The notes: a model not told the origin generated them from the sequence alone. Numbered from the stretch's first letter, positions 1 through 6,557 are shown. The stretch is DNA of 20,268 nucleotides from JBGLNJ01 sp964353405 (GCA_964353405.1 CAYGWJ010000097.1:1-20268); one strand, 5' to 3'. A program made the numbers and translations.

Positions 1-57
1 CGCAAGACGCTAGATGCAAGAGGCAAGAGGGCTGCATCTTGCCTCCTTCCTCCTGCT
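1..57. repeat. Purine/pyrimidine word repeat with hairpin, inside the hdrA-like frame
   Basis: This stretch is built from variants of the words GCAAGA, GAGGCAAGA and GGAGGAA. It contains a perfect 9-bp inverted repeat (GAGGCAAGA at 20-28, TCTTGCCTC at 37-45). It reads in frame with the HdrA-like protein on the minus strand but encodes nothing resembling HdrA there. It looks like an inserted intergenic-type repeat. The full extent is unknown because the window starts here. Confidence 0.6.
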
Positions 58-758
58 ACCTGCACTTGGAAAGTGCCGACATATCCATCTACCTTGATAA
101 CGTGAGCATTAAAGTAAACAGTAATATTGGGATGCGACTGCACGCGCTCGATGACAAAAGGCAGCCAATCCGCGACCGGCTCTAGCTCGGGAAAAGTCCG
201 ATTGAGATCGGCCACGTGCCCGCCCAGATGATCGCTCTTTTCGACGATATACACAGGATAACCCGCATCGGCCACGTCCAGTGCGGCGACCAGCCCCGAG
301 ACGCCCCCGCCGATGATGACCACGCCCGGCGTGACGCCCACCTCGCGCTCTTCGAGCGCTTCCAGGTAAGCGGCTTTGGCGACGGCCGAAGCCACCAGCG
401 CCTTGGCCTTTTCCGTCGCGTCATGGCTGTCTTTGTGAACCCACGAGCACTGCTCGCGGATGTTGGCCATCTCTACGCGGCCTGGATTGACGCCGCCCTC
501 TTGCGCCGCCTTGCGAAATGTCGGCTCGTGCATGCGCGGCGAGCAAGACGCCACTACGACTTGCTTGAGCTTTTGCTCTTCGCAGTCCTGCTTGATGAGA
601 GTCTGGCCCGGCTCGGAGCACATGTAGGTATAGTGGCGAGCGACGGCGACGCCCGGCAGCTTGCTGGCATACTCGGTGACTTGGTCTACGTCCACGGTCC
701 CGGCAATGTTGAATCCGCAGTGACAAATATAAACGCCGATACGAGGTTGGGATGTCAT
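1..758 (-). CDS. HdrA-like flavin/iron-sulfur electron-transfer protein, N-terminal part (runs off left edge)
   Basis: The reading frame opens at an ATG at 758 and stays open to base 1, so only about the first 250 residues are visible. Residues 1-145 match the N-terminal domain of full-length HdrA-type proteins (CHCGFNIAG near residue 13, MCSEPGQ, SCSPRMHEPTF, NIREQCSWVH). A Rossmann FAD-binding stretch follows (VVIIGGGVSGLVAALDVADAG), then a conserved HLGG and NRTFP segment. Family members pass electrons between FAD and iron-sulfur clusters, often in flavin-based bifurcation with HdrBC partners. A GGGGGAG Shine-Dalgarno lies 6 bases upstream of the ATG. Two things are odd. The DCSxC segment that follows TFP in the paralogue at 3276-1933 is absent here. 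After GTFQVQVA (about residue 234) the frame enters a low-complexity repeat instead of the expected RKKPRYVD-like segment, so the gene may be interrupted. It is the last visible gene of the cluster. Confidence 0.85.
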   Translation of the reverse strand, partial: MTSQPRIGVYICHCGFNIAGTVDVDQVTEYASKLPGVAVARHYTYMCSEPGQTLIKQDCEEQKLKQVVVASCSPRMHEPTFRKAAQEGGVNPGRVEMANIREQCSWVHKDSHDATEKAKALVASAVAKAAYLEALEEREVGVTPGVVIIGGGVSGLVAALDVADAGYPVYIVEKSDHLGGHVADLNRTFPELEPVADWLPFVIERVQSHPNITVYFNAHVIKVDGYVGTFQVQVAGGRRQDAALLPLASSVL

Positions 759-778
759 ACCCGTCTCCCCCAGCTCCT

Positions 779-815
779 CCGAGTTCCGTGAGCCACTCGG
801 GCTCACGGAACTCGG
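779..815. repeat. Perfect 16-bp inverted repeat between hdr genes
   Basis: The arms 779-794 and 800-815 are exact reverse complements around a 5-base loop (ACTCG). The element sits between the stop codon of the HdrBC-like gene (821) and the ribosome-binding site of the next HdrA-like gene. There is no U-tract on the minus strand, so it is not an obvious terminator. An intercistronic RNA stem that affects processing or relative expression, or a dispersed palindromic repeat, are both plausible. Confidence 0.8.
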
Positions 816-820
816 GAAAC

Positions 821-1942
821 TCAGAGCGCCATGTTCACCAGTTCCATAATGTCCATCACCCGCAGCTTGTCTTCCAGGCCCTTGACCTTGACCGCGTCCT
901 CCAGTGTGAGCAGGCAGAAGGGACACGCCACGGCTAAAACTTGTGCGCCCGTTTCGACCGCCTCTTGGACGCGCTGGAAGGCCAGTCGCTCTTCGATGTT
1001 CGTGCCCTCGACCCACATGCGCCCGCCGCCGCCTTCGCAGCACAGGCTCCGTTCGCGGATGCGGTCCATCTCGACGAATTTGACCCCCGGGATGGCCTGC
1101 AGAATGGCGCGCGGCTCATCAAAGATGTGGTTCTGCTTGCCCAGGAAGCACGGGTCGTGATAGGTGACCTTCTTTTCTACTCGACCGCCGAACTTGACTT
1201 TGCCTTCGTCCAGCAGCTTTGCCATGACTTCTGTGTAGTGTGAGACCTCTATTCCGCTCAAGCCATATTCCTTCTTGAAGGTGTTGAAGCAGTGCGGCGA
1301 GGTGGTGACCATTTGCCTGGCATGGGTGCTTTCGAACAAAGGCTTGCCCTCCTCCACCAGCATCTCAAAGAGGCCCTGCTCTCCCACGCGGCGCACTTCG
1401 TTGCCGCAGCAGGTTTCTTCGATGCCCAGTGTGCCAAAGTTCAGCCCGGCCGCCTGGAACACTCGCGCCAGCGCGCGCGGGATTGGCTGGATGCGCTGAT
1501 CGTAAGCCGGGGTGCAGCCGACAAAGTAGAGCCAGTCCACGCCCTCTTGCGCCGCCTTGATGTCCAATCCCTCGGCCCAGGCCGCGCGTTGCTCGCGCGC
1601 CAAGCCCAGCGGATTGCCTTGCCGGAAAATGCCCTGCAGCGCGTCCGTCACGGTGCGCGGGATGTTGCCGTTCTCCACCAACAGGCTCCGCAGGCCGATG
1701 ATGAACTCGGCCGGCTTGACGTCCTTGGGGCAGCGCTCTACACAGGTGAAGCAGCAGGTGCAGTCCCACAACTCTTCCATGTGCGTCGGGTCAGGCAGAC
1801 AGCCGGTCAGCGCCTCGTAAATCAAAAAGCGCACGTCGAGGCTGGTCTTTATCGAGACGGGGCAGCCGCCCGCGCACTTGCCGCACTGAATGCACCCATA
1901 CAGATTGAATTTTTGTGAGAGTTCGAGTGTGTCTACTTGCAT
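821..1942 (-). CDS. HdrC-HdrB-like (HdrD-type) iron-sulfur protein with two CCG domains
   Basis: The product is 373 residues. The N-terminal HdrC-like part binds two [4Fe-4S] clusters (C17, C20, C23, C27 and C61, C64, C67, C71). The C-terminal HdrB-like part has two cysteine-rich CCG domains: C143, C178-C179-G and C218, then C265, C301-C302 and C340-x2-C343. In heterodisulfide reductases the CCG domains hold the non-cubane clusters that reduce a disulfide or related acceptor; the substrate here is unknown. In the first CCG domain the usual CPHC reads SPHC (S215), so one ligand position is changed. The start at 1942 is chosen because GGGAGG lies 5 bases upstream and the N-terminus then begins just before the first cluster motif. 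It overlaps the upstream hdrA-like gene by 10 bases, which suggests translational coupling and a shared complex. Confidence 0.9.
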   Translation of the reverse strand: MQVDTLELSQKFNLYGCIQCGKCAGGCPVSIKTSLDVRFLIYEALTGCLPDPTHMEELWDCTCCFTCVERCPKDVKPAEFIIGLRSLLVENGNIPRTVTDALQGIFRQGNPLGLAREQRAAWAEGLDIKAAQEGVDWLYFVGCTPAYDQRIQPIPRALARVFQAAGLNFGTLGIEETCCGNEVRRVGEQGLFEMLVEEGKPLFESTHARQMVTTSPHCFNTFKKEYGLSGIEVSHYTEVMAKLLDEGKVKFGGRVEKKVTYHDPCFLGKQNHIFDEPRAILQAIPGVKFVEMDRIRERSLCCEGGGGRMWVEGTNIEERLAFQRVQEAVETGAQVLAVACPFCLLTLEDAVKVKGLEDKLRVMDIMELVNMAL

Positions 1943-3276
1943 GTCAGCCTCCCGCCAACCTGCGACAAAGTGACCATCGCCGAGGACGCCGCAGCCTTGG
2001 CCTGGGCGACGGTATCGGGAATGTCCTTCGGCCCCTGGCAGCAACCCGCCAAAAACACGCCTGGGCGATTGCTCTCGACGGGGCGCAACTTTAGGTGCGC
2101 TTCCTTAAAGAATCCATCCGGCGAGCGCTCCAGGCCCAAGAGTTCCGCCGTTTGAGCCATATCGGCGCGCGGCACGACCGCCGTCGCCAGCACGATCATA
2201 TCGGCTTCCACTTGTACGGTCTTGCGCAGGAAGGTGTCCTGTGCTTGAACGACGAGCCGCTCGCCGCGCTTGAATACTTCGGAAGGCTCGCCGCGCCGGT
2301 AGAGGATACGCTCGTGCTTTACACGGTCGTAAAACTCTTCGTAGCCTTTGCCGAACGCGCGCACATCCATGTAGAACGACGTGATGTTCGCCTCGGGCAG
2401 CTTGTCGCGCACCAGGTGAGCGTGCTTGGCGGTGTACATGCAGCAAATGCGCGAGCAATACGGAACGCCCGTGTGAGGGTCGCGCGAGCCGACGCAATGG
2501 ATAAAGACCACGTCCTTCGGTTTCTTGCCGTTGACGCTAATCTCGCCCATCGTCGGCCCGGAAGCCGACGAGAGCCGCTCGAATTCCAATCCGGTGAGCA
2601 CTTGCGGGTATACACCGTAACCGAACTCGGGCTTGAGGCGCGGCTCCATCAAATCAAACCCGGTGGCCACGACGATGGTCGCCACGTCCAATTCAAAGAG
2701 TTGTTCTTTTTGATCAAAGTTGATCGCGCCGGTGGTGCAGGCATCTTGGCACTTGAAGGTCTTGCCACATACGCCGCGCGTGAGGTAGAGGCACGCTTCG
2801 GGATCAACCGTATAGATCAGAGGAACCGCTTGAGGAAAGGGAACATAGACCGCCGCTCGCTTGCCGAGGCCCTGATTGAATGTGTTGGGGATCCGGCCCG
2901 TCATGCGGCACGCGGCAGCGCAATCGCCACAGCCCCGGCACTTGTCTTCGTCCACGTAGCGCGGCTTTTTGCGGACCGTCACGCGGAACGCCCCCGACTG
3001 CCCTTCGACACGGGCGACTTCGGAATACGTCATCAGGTGGATGTTCGGGTGCTGGCCCGCCGTCACCATCTTGGGCGTGAGGATGCAGGCGGAACAGTCC
3101 AGCGTGGGGAATGTCTTGTCGAGTTGAGACATCCGACCGCCCACGCTCGGCTCGCGCTCCACCAGGTAGACGGGGAAACCGGCGTCGGCAATGTCCAGCG
3201 CGGCCTGGATGCCCGCAATGCCGGCCCCAATCACCAATGCGGCCGGCTTGTTAGAACTTTTCGGCTGATCTCCCAT
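1933..3276 (-). CDS. Short HdrA/QmoA-like FAD and iron-sulfur subunit
   Basis: This 447-residue protein starts directly with a Rossmann FAD motif (VIGAGIAGIQAALDIADAG, residues 15-33). It therefore lacks the N-terminal domain of long HdrA and is close in size to QmoA-type subunits. The DCSAC motif (C61, C64) follows TFPTL. A ferredoxin-like part has C113, C116, C119, C123 and a second set at C162, C170, C176, C180. Further conserved cysteines are C261 and YCSRICC at 273-279, and the C-terminus has the second nucleotide-binding half. Known relatives move electrons between soluble Hdr/Qmo partners. The start at 3276 is preferred over an in-frame upstream start because homology begins there and GGGAG lies upstream. 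The gene overlaps the next one (HdrBC-like) by 10 bases. Whether it belongs to an Hdr-type or Qmo-type complex cannot be decided from this window. Confidence 0.9.
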   Translation of the reverse strand: MGDQPKSSNKPAALVIGAGIAGIQAALDIADAGFPVYLVEREPSVGGRMSQLDKTFPTLDCSACILTPKMVTAGQHPNIHLMTYSEVARVEGQSGAFRVTVRKKPRYVDEDKCRGCGDCAAACRMTGRIPNTFNQGLGKRAAVYVPFPQAVPLIYTVDPEACLYLTRGVCGKTFKCQDACTTGAINFDQKEQLFELDVATIVVATGFDLMEPRLKPEFGYGVYPQVLTGLEFERLSSASGPTMGEISVNGKKPKDVVFIHCVGSRDPHTGVPYCSRICCMYTAKHAHLVRDKLPEANITSFYMDVRAFGKGYEEFYDRVKHERILYRRGEPSEVFKRGERLVVQAQDTFLRKTVQVEADMIVLATAVVPRADMAQTAELLGLERSPDGFFKEAHLKLRPVESNRPGVFLAGCCQGPKDIPDTVAQAKAAASSAMVTLSQVGGRLTCK

Positions 3277-3648
3277 CTCACATCTCCCATGCGCCACTGT
3301 GCGATAGCCTGTGGAAGCGACCCGCACCAGGCTCTGTATCAAGTTTATCTGATTTCCCGATGGCTGAATATTGGCCCGTGGCCCTATTTTTGGTCTGTCG
3401 GGGGATGGTACAGACAGTGGGGTGATGCACGCAGCCATCTGCCACGATGCGCCTCCTGGTGTCATTAGAGAGTGGCTGCTTTTGATTGTACGGCAGGGAA
3501 CAAGCGGTGTCTATAGCCCCGTTTGATGACCGGCAGTCAGTGAAATAGCCCTTTCGGGCTATTCAAATATCAAATGTCGAATTTCAAATCTCGAAAAAGG
3601 CTGCGGACGCGTGGTCCCCTTTGACATTTTGAATTTGAAATTTGAGAT
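3277..3648. other. Intergenic gap between the membrane oxidoreductase and the hdrA-like gene
   Basis: No convincing gene is seen in this 372-base gap. It holds the hairpin at 3544-3563 and an AT-rich word repeat at 3564-3651, so the 3276-1933 gene probably has its own promoter. I could not pick one with good spacing on the minus strand. Confidence 0.6.
3544..3563 (-). terminator. Hairpin, possible terminator after the membrane oxidoreductase gene
   Basis: A perfect 8-bp stem (AATAGCCC / GGGCTATT) surrounds a 4-base loop, 86 bases downstream of the stop codon of the minus-strand gene ending at 3649. On the minus strand the stem ends in ATT followed by TCA, so the U-tract is weak. It may terminate poorly or act as a processing site. 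Confidence 0.45.
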
Positions 3649-3651
3649 TTA
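3564..3651. repeat. AT-rich word repeat with inverted halves
   Basis: The two halves (about 3564-3597 and 3619-3651) are made of the words AAATNTC, GAATTTC and their complements GAATTTG, AAATTTGAG, GACATTT. They can fold back on each other imperfectly around the GC-rich centre. The composition is unlike the flanking genes. It resembles in style the other word repeats at 1-57 and 5662-5753. Confidence 0.5.
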
Positions 3652-5652
3652 CAAATGCTCCGCCACAATCTCGGCCACGTCTTGGACGCGCATAGCGCTG
3701 TTGAGCGTCTTGGCGGCATCGGTGAGCATGATCATGCAGAACGGACAGCCCACGGCGAGCGTTTCCTTGCCCGTCGCCATCGCCTCGCGGAAGCGGTTCT
3801 CGCTCACGCGCCCCTGGCCGTGCTCCTCTTCCTTCCACATCTGCGCGCCGCCCGCGCCGCAGCAGAACGAGTTGTTGCGATGGCGCGCCAGCTCCGTCAC
3901 GGCGTTGCCTGCGTAAACGAGCGCATTGCGCGGCGCGTCGTACACGCTATTGTGGCGTCCGAGATAACACGGATCGTGAAAGACGACGTTACCTGCGAGG
4001 CCCTGGCGCTTGAGCTTGCCCGCAGCGAACAGCTCTTCGATGAGCTGCGTGTGATGGATGACGTCATAGTGGCCGCCGTAATCGGGATACTCGTTCTTGA
4101 GCGTGTGCAGGCAGTGTGGGCAGGTGGTGACGATGCGCCTGGGCCGCTCTCCGAGCGCTTGGTTGAGCGTCTCGACGTTGCTCATAGCCAGTTCAAAGAA
4201 CAATGCTTCATTGCCGGCTCGTCTTGCCGAGTCGCCCGTGCAGCGCTCCAGCCTGCCCAGCACGGCATAGTTGACGCCCGCCGTGTTGAGAATTTTGGCA
4301 AAATCACGCGCCGTCTTTTGCGCGCGCGGATCGGTGGCCGGCGCGCACCCCACCCACCACAGAACGTCTGGATCGGGATTCTGCTCGATCGTCGGCACGC
4401 CGAGACCTTGCGCCCAGTCCAGCCGCGAGTCCGGCGCAATGTTCCACGGATTGCCCAATCGCTCCATGCCCTTAAAGGCTTGCTGGAGCTGCGAAGGAAA
4501 GTCGTTCTCCATCAGCACCAGGTTGCGGCGGATGTCCAGAATGTCACGCATCGGCTCATTGTTGACCGGGCACGTTTCGACGCACGCGCCGCAGGCCGTA
4601 CAGGCCCACACCGCCTCGGCGCTGATGGCAAAATCGAGCAGGCTGACTTGCGATTCTTTTCCGGCGGCAAGCTTGGCACCTTCATAGTTGAGGTGATAGC
4701 GCTTGTTGATCTCGAGCGCCGAGGGCGACAGCACCTTGCCGGTGGTATAGGCCGGGCAGGCATCCTGGCAGCGATTGCACATGATGCACGCATACGCATC
4801 CATCAACTGCGGGCGCGAAAGATGTTCCAGCCTGGCCGCGCCGAACTGCATGATGCTTTCGTCGGTCATGTCAATCTTGTCGAGCGCGCCGATGGACTTG
4901 CGGTCGGGCTTGAGCAGGAAATTGACCGGCGCCATGAAAATATGAATGTGCTTGGAGATGAGAAAGTACGGCGCCAGCCCCAGGATCGTTCCGATCGCGC
5001 CCCAGAAAAAGAGGTGCTCCAGCACGTCCAGCGCTTGCGGCGAGACGCCGCCCCAGATGCCACACAGCAACATCGCCACATAGCCGCAGACATACGTGTG
5101 GCGGTAGGCGATGACGCTATCGCCCAGGATGTGCGCGCTGACGTGCACCAGGATGAACAGACTCACAATGGTCGAGTCGCGCTTGATGCCGGCCACAGCT
5201 TTGGGATGAATCAGCGTGCCGCCTCGGAAACCAAAGACTTGGCCGCCTACCACCCAGCGGCGCACCATGAGCGTGACCACGCCGATCAGACCAGCGGCGC
5301 CCAGCAGGTCCGCCCCGATGCGAAATGCGTTCCCGATGGGCCCCGTGCCGAGAAAGATAAAGTTGGGGATCAAGGCTTGCAGTACGTCAGCCAGATTGGC
5401 CAGCAGGAAATAGGCAAAGGCCCACACGATAAACGCGTGAGCGATGCTGGGCCACAGCCTGCGCTTGAGGACCGTTTTTTGGGTGAGAAAGATGACGGTC
5501 GCATTGATAAAGCGGCGGACGAGCTCGTTCGTGCCGATGCCGCCGTGGCCGCGCTGGATGATGAGGAAAATCCGCCGGGCGACGAGGAACGCGGCATAGC
5601 CCGAAGCCAACATGGCCAGGACAAAGATGACTTGTTCGACAGGAGTGAGCAT
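3649..5652 (-). CDS. Membrane-bound NarI/HdrE-like plus HdrD-like iron-sulfur oxidoreductase (EMO-like)
   Basis: This 667-residue protein fuses a membrane part (residues 1-240, about five or six hydrophobic helices, with candidate haem histidines H72, H170, H174, H185) to an iron-sulfur part. The ferredoxin-like domain has C289, C292, C295, C299 and C351, C354, C357, C361. Two CCG-type domains follow: C436, C471 (RCTGDSARRAG instead of CCG) with C511-x2-C514, then C562, C597-C598 and C636-x2-C639. This architecture is known from membrane oxidoreductases that link electron-transfer flavoprotein or other soluble donors to menaquinone, and from HdrDE-like proteins. The donor is not visible here; no etfAB genes are in the window. 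The ATG at 5652 has GAGG 5 bases upstream. A GTG two codons earlier is an alternative. The neighbouring Hdr-like genes suggest that it connects a soluble Hdr module to the quinone pool. Confidence 0.88.
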   Translation of the reverse strand: MLTPVEQVIFVLAMLASGYAAFLVARRIFLIIQRGHGGIGTNELVRRFINATVIFLTQKTVLKRRLWPSIAHAFIVWAFAYFLLANLADVLQALIPNFIFLGTGPIGNAFRIGADLLGAAGLIGVVTLMVRRWVVGGQVFGFRGGTLIHPKAVAGIKRDSTIVSLFILVHVSAHILGDSVIAYRHTYVCGYVAMLLCGIWGGVSPQALDVLEHLFFWGAIGTILGLAPYFLISKHIHIFMAPVNFLLKPDRKSIGALDKIDMTDESIMQFGAARLEHLSRPQLMDAYACIMCNRCQDACPAYTTGKVLSPSALEINKRYHLNYEGAKLAAGKESQVSLLDFAISAEAVWACTACGACVETCPVNNEPMRDILDIRRNLVLMENDFPSQLQQAFKGMERLGNPWNIAPDSRLDWAQGLGVPTIEQNPDPDVLWWVGCAPATDPRAQKTARDFAKILNTAGVNYAVLGRLERCTGDSARRAGNEALFFELAMSNVETLNQALGERPRRIVTTCPHCLHTLKNEYPDYGGHYDVIHHTQLIEELFAAGKLKRQGLAGNVVFHDPCYLGRHNSVYDAPRNALVYAGNAVTELARHRNNSFCCGAGGAQMWKEEEHGQGRVSENRFREAMATGKETLAVGCPFCMIMLTDAAKTLNSAMRVQDVAEIVAEHL

Positions 5653-5661
5653 GACCACCTC

Positions 5662-5753
5662 GAAGGATGAAGGATGAAGGATGAAGGATGAAGGATGAAG
5701 GATGAAGGATGAAGAAAAGTCATCCTTCCGCCTTCATCCTTCATCCTTTCGAG
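5662..5753. repeat. 7-bp tandem repeat (GAAGGAT x7) with inverted copy
   Basis: Seven complete copies of GAAGGAT run from 5662 to 5710 plus a partial unit to 5714. After a short spacer, 5720-5753 carries the reverse complement in several units, so the region can fold into a long stem-loop. It fills the gap between the peroxiredoxin stop codon and the start of the membrane oxidoreductase gene. The stop of the former (5741-5743) lies within the repeat and the latter's Shine-Dalgarno abuts it. Confidence 0.85.
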
Positions 5754-6202
5754 AGTTTGCGGAGCACGTCGAGCACGGGTTTATTGTCCGGCACCTCTCC
5801 GATGGGGTTGACGTGGGCATAACGGATGATGCCCTGCATGTCAATCACAAAGAGCGCGCGTTCGGCAAAGCCGCCTTGGCGCAAAACGCCATACGCCTGG
5901 CAGACTTGTCTTTCAAAGTCAGACAGCAGTGGGAATTCCAGCCCCAGGTGTTCGGCAAAGGCTTTGTGGCTGTGCCAGCTGTCAATGCTAATACCTAATA
6001 CCTCAGTATCCAATTTCTTGAATTCGGCGAGATTCTCTTGCAGGCCCGGCAATTGCAGACTGCACACCGGACTCCAATCGAAGGGATAAAACGCGAGCAC
6101 GGCATTCTTCTGACCTCGATATTGGCTGAGGGTGATGGATTCTTCGATGGTGGCCGGGAGCGTGAAATCGGGCGCGAGGTCGCCCGCCTTGAGTGTGGTC
6201 AT
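5741..6202 (-). CDS. Thiol peroxiredoxin (AhpC/TSA family, AhpE-like)
   Basis: The 153-residue protein has the redoxin fold order: APDFTLP near the N-terminus, then FYPFDWSPVCSLQL with the peroxidatic cysteine C47, then the FPLLSD segment and GVLRQGGFAERALFVID. C101 (ERQVCQAYGV) could be a resolving cysteine, but its role is inferred. Family members reduce hydrogen peroxide or organic peroxides using thiol donors in the cytoplasm. The start at 6202 is supported by GGAGGA 4 bases upstream and by the usual N-terminus; longer in-frame starts would lie in the promoter. It is the first gene of the minus-strand cluster and may protect the oxygen-sensitive iron-sulfur proteins encoded after it, though the repeat-filled gap makes co-transcription uncertain. 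Confidence 0.92.
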   Translation of the reverse strand: MTTLKAGDLAPDFTLPATIEESITLSQYRGQKNAVLAFYPFDWSPVCSLQLPGLQENLAEFKKLDTEVLGISIDSWHSHKAFAEHLGLEFPLLSDFERQVCQAYGVLRQGGFAERALFVIDMQGIIRYAHVNPIGEVPDNKPVLDVLRKLSKG

Positions 6203-6236
6203 CCGTTCCTCCGCGTGGAAGATTGAAGCAGGAAAA

Positions 6237-6265
6237 AGTGTACCACAACTAAAGATGCGGGGCAA
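6237..6265 (-). promoter_or_regulatory. Candidate sigma70 promoter of the peroxiredoxin gene
   Basis: On the minus strand TTGCCC (6265-6260) is followed after 17 bases by TACACT (6242-6237). This puts a transcription start near 6230, about 28 bases before the ATG. Confidence 0.45.
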
Positions 6266-6280
6266 GCAACCCCCACCCTG

Positions 6281-6312
6281 CCCTCCCCCGTCCGCTGTGC
6301 GACAGGGGAGGG
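6281..6312. repeat. C/G-rich inverted repeat
   Basis: CCCTCCCC (6281-6288) and GGGGAGGG (6305-6312) are exact inverted copies around a 16-base loop. It lies upstream of the peroxiredoxin promoter and away from any gene end, so it looks like a dispersed repeat more than a terminator. Confidence 0.5.
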
Positions 6313-6340
6313 GTATAGCGCAAAACCGTCGGTGACGTAA

Positions 6341-6360
6341 GGGCGTTCAATTGAACGCCC
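6341..6360. repeat. Perfect 20-bp palindrome
   Basis: GGGCGTTCAA is directly followed by its reverse complement TTGAACGCCC with no loop. It sits between the divergent peroxiredoxin and tRNA-Val promoters. A binding site for a dimeric regulator or a dispersed palindromic repeat are both possible. Confidence 0.6.
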
Positions 6361-6408
6361 CAACGTGGCCCCGACACTTTTGCGGTGTACCCACAGGGGC
6401 GGTACTTG

Positions 6409-6437
6409 TTGCAAAAAACGGCGCCACTTGGTATAAT
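6409..6437 (+). promoter_or_regulatory. Sigma70-type promoter of tRNA-Val
   Basis: TTGCAA (6409-6414), a 17-base spacer and a perfect TATAAT (6432-6437) lie 10 bases before the tRNA 5' end. This spacing and match are typical of a strong stable-RNA promoter. Confidence 0.8.
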
Positions 6438-6447
6438 GTCAGTCGTT

Positions 6448-6521
6448 GGGCGGTTAGCTCAGTTGGTTAGAGCACACGGTTGACATCCGTGAGGTCGTAG
6501 GTTCGAGCCCTATACCGCCCA
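6448..6521 (+). tRNA. tRNA-Val (anticodon GAC)
   Basis: The cloverleaf is complete. The acceptor arms are GGGCGGT (6448-6454) and ACCGCCC (6514-6520), and the D-loop contains AGCTCAGTTGGTTAGAGC. The anticodon stem CACGG/CCGTG encloses a 7-base loop with GAC at 6482-6484. The variable loop has 5 bases, and the T-arm is GTAGG-TTCGAGC-CCTAT. CCA is not encoded. The anticodon GAC reads GUC and GUU valine codons. The 3' half from 6480 is duplicated at 19765, which marks this gene as the likely insertion target of the island that follows. Confidence 0.97.
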
Positions 6522-6523
6522 CT
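6480..6523 (+). other. attL-like direct repeat (tRNA-Val 3' half)
   Basis: These 44 bases, from the anticodon loop to two bases past the discriminator, recur at 19765-19808 with 2 mismatches. Integrases of the tyrosine recombinase type commonly insert elements at such tRNA 3' halves and leave the gene intact on one side and a 3' fragment on the other, which is the pattern seen. Assignment as attL is inference. Confidence 0.75.
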
Positions 6524-6527
6524 GTAG

Positions 6528-6557
6528 TCCTCATGGGGATTTTCCATGAGGATTTTT
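6528..6557 (+). terminator. Rho-independent terminator after tRNA-Val
   Basis: A stem of 9 bp (CCTCATGG at 6529-6536 with CCATGAGG at 6544-6551, extended by one T-A pair) is followed by ATTTTTG. It begins 7 bases after the tRNA. If the island reading is right, this terminator was brought in by the element. Confidence 0.88.

Noticed and set aside
3277..3465. N-terminal extension of the HdrA/QmoA-like protein up to 3465
   Set aside because: The extra 63 residues show no homology, and a Shine-Dalgarno supports the start at 3276.
2095..3468. A 457-codon plus-strand open frame opposite the HdrA/QmoA-like gene
   Set aside because: Same reason: the minus strand carries cysteine motifs and FAD motifs, and the plus strand has none.
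3655..5670. A 671-codon open frame on the plus strand opposite the membrane oxidoreductase
   Set aside because: It is the antisense shadow of a clearly homologous gene, with arginine- and histidine-rich composition typical of such shadows and no recognisable domain.
5662..5753. CRISPR array
   Set aside because: The units are 7 bases long with no spacers, and no cas genes are near.
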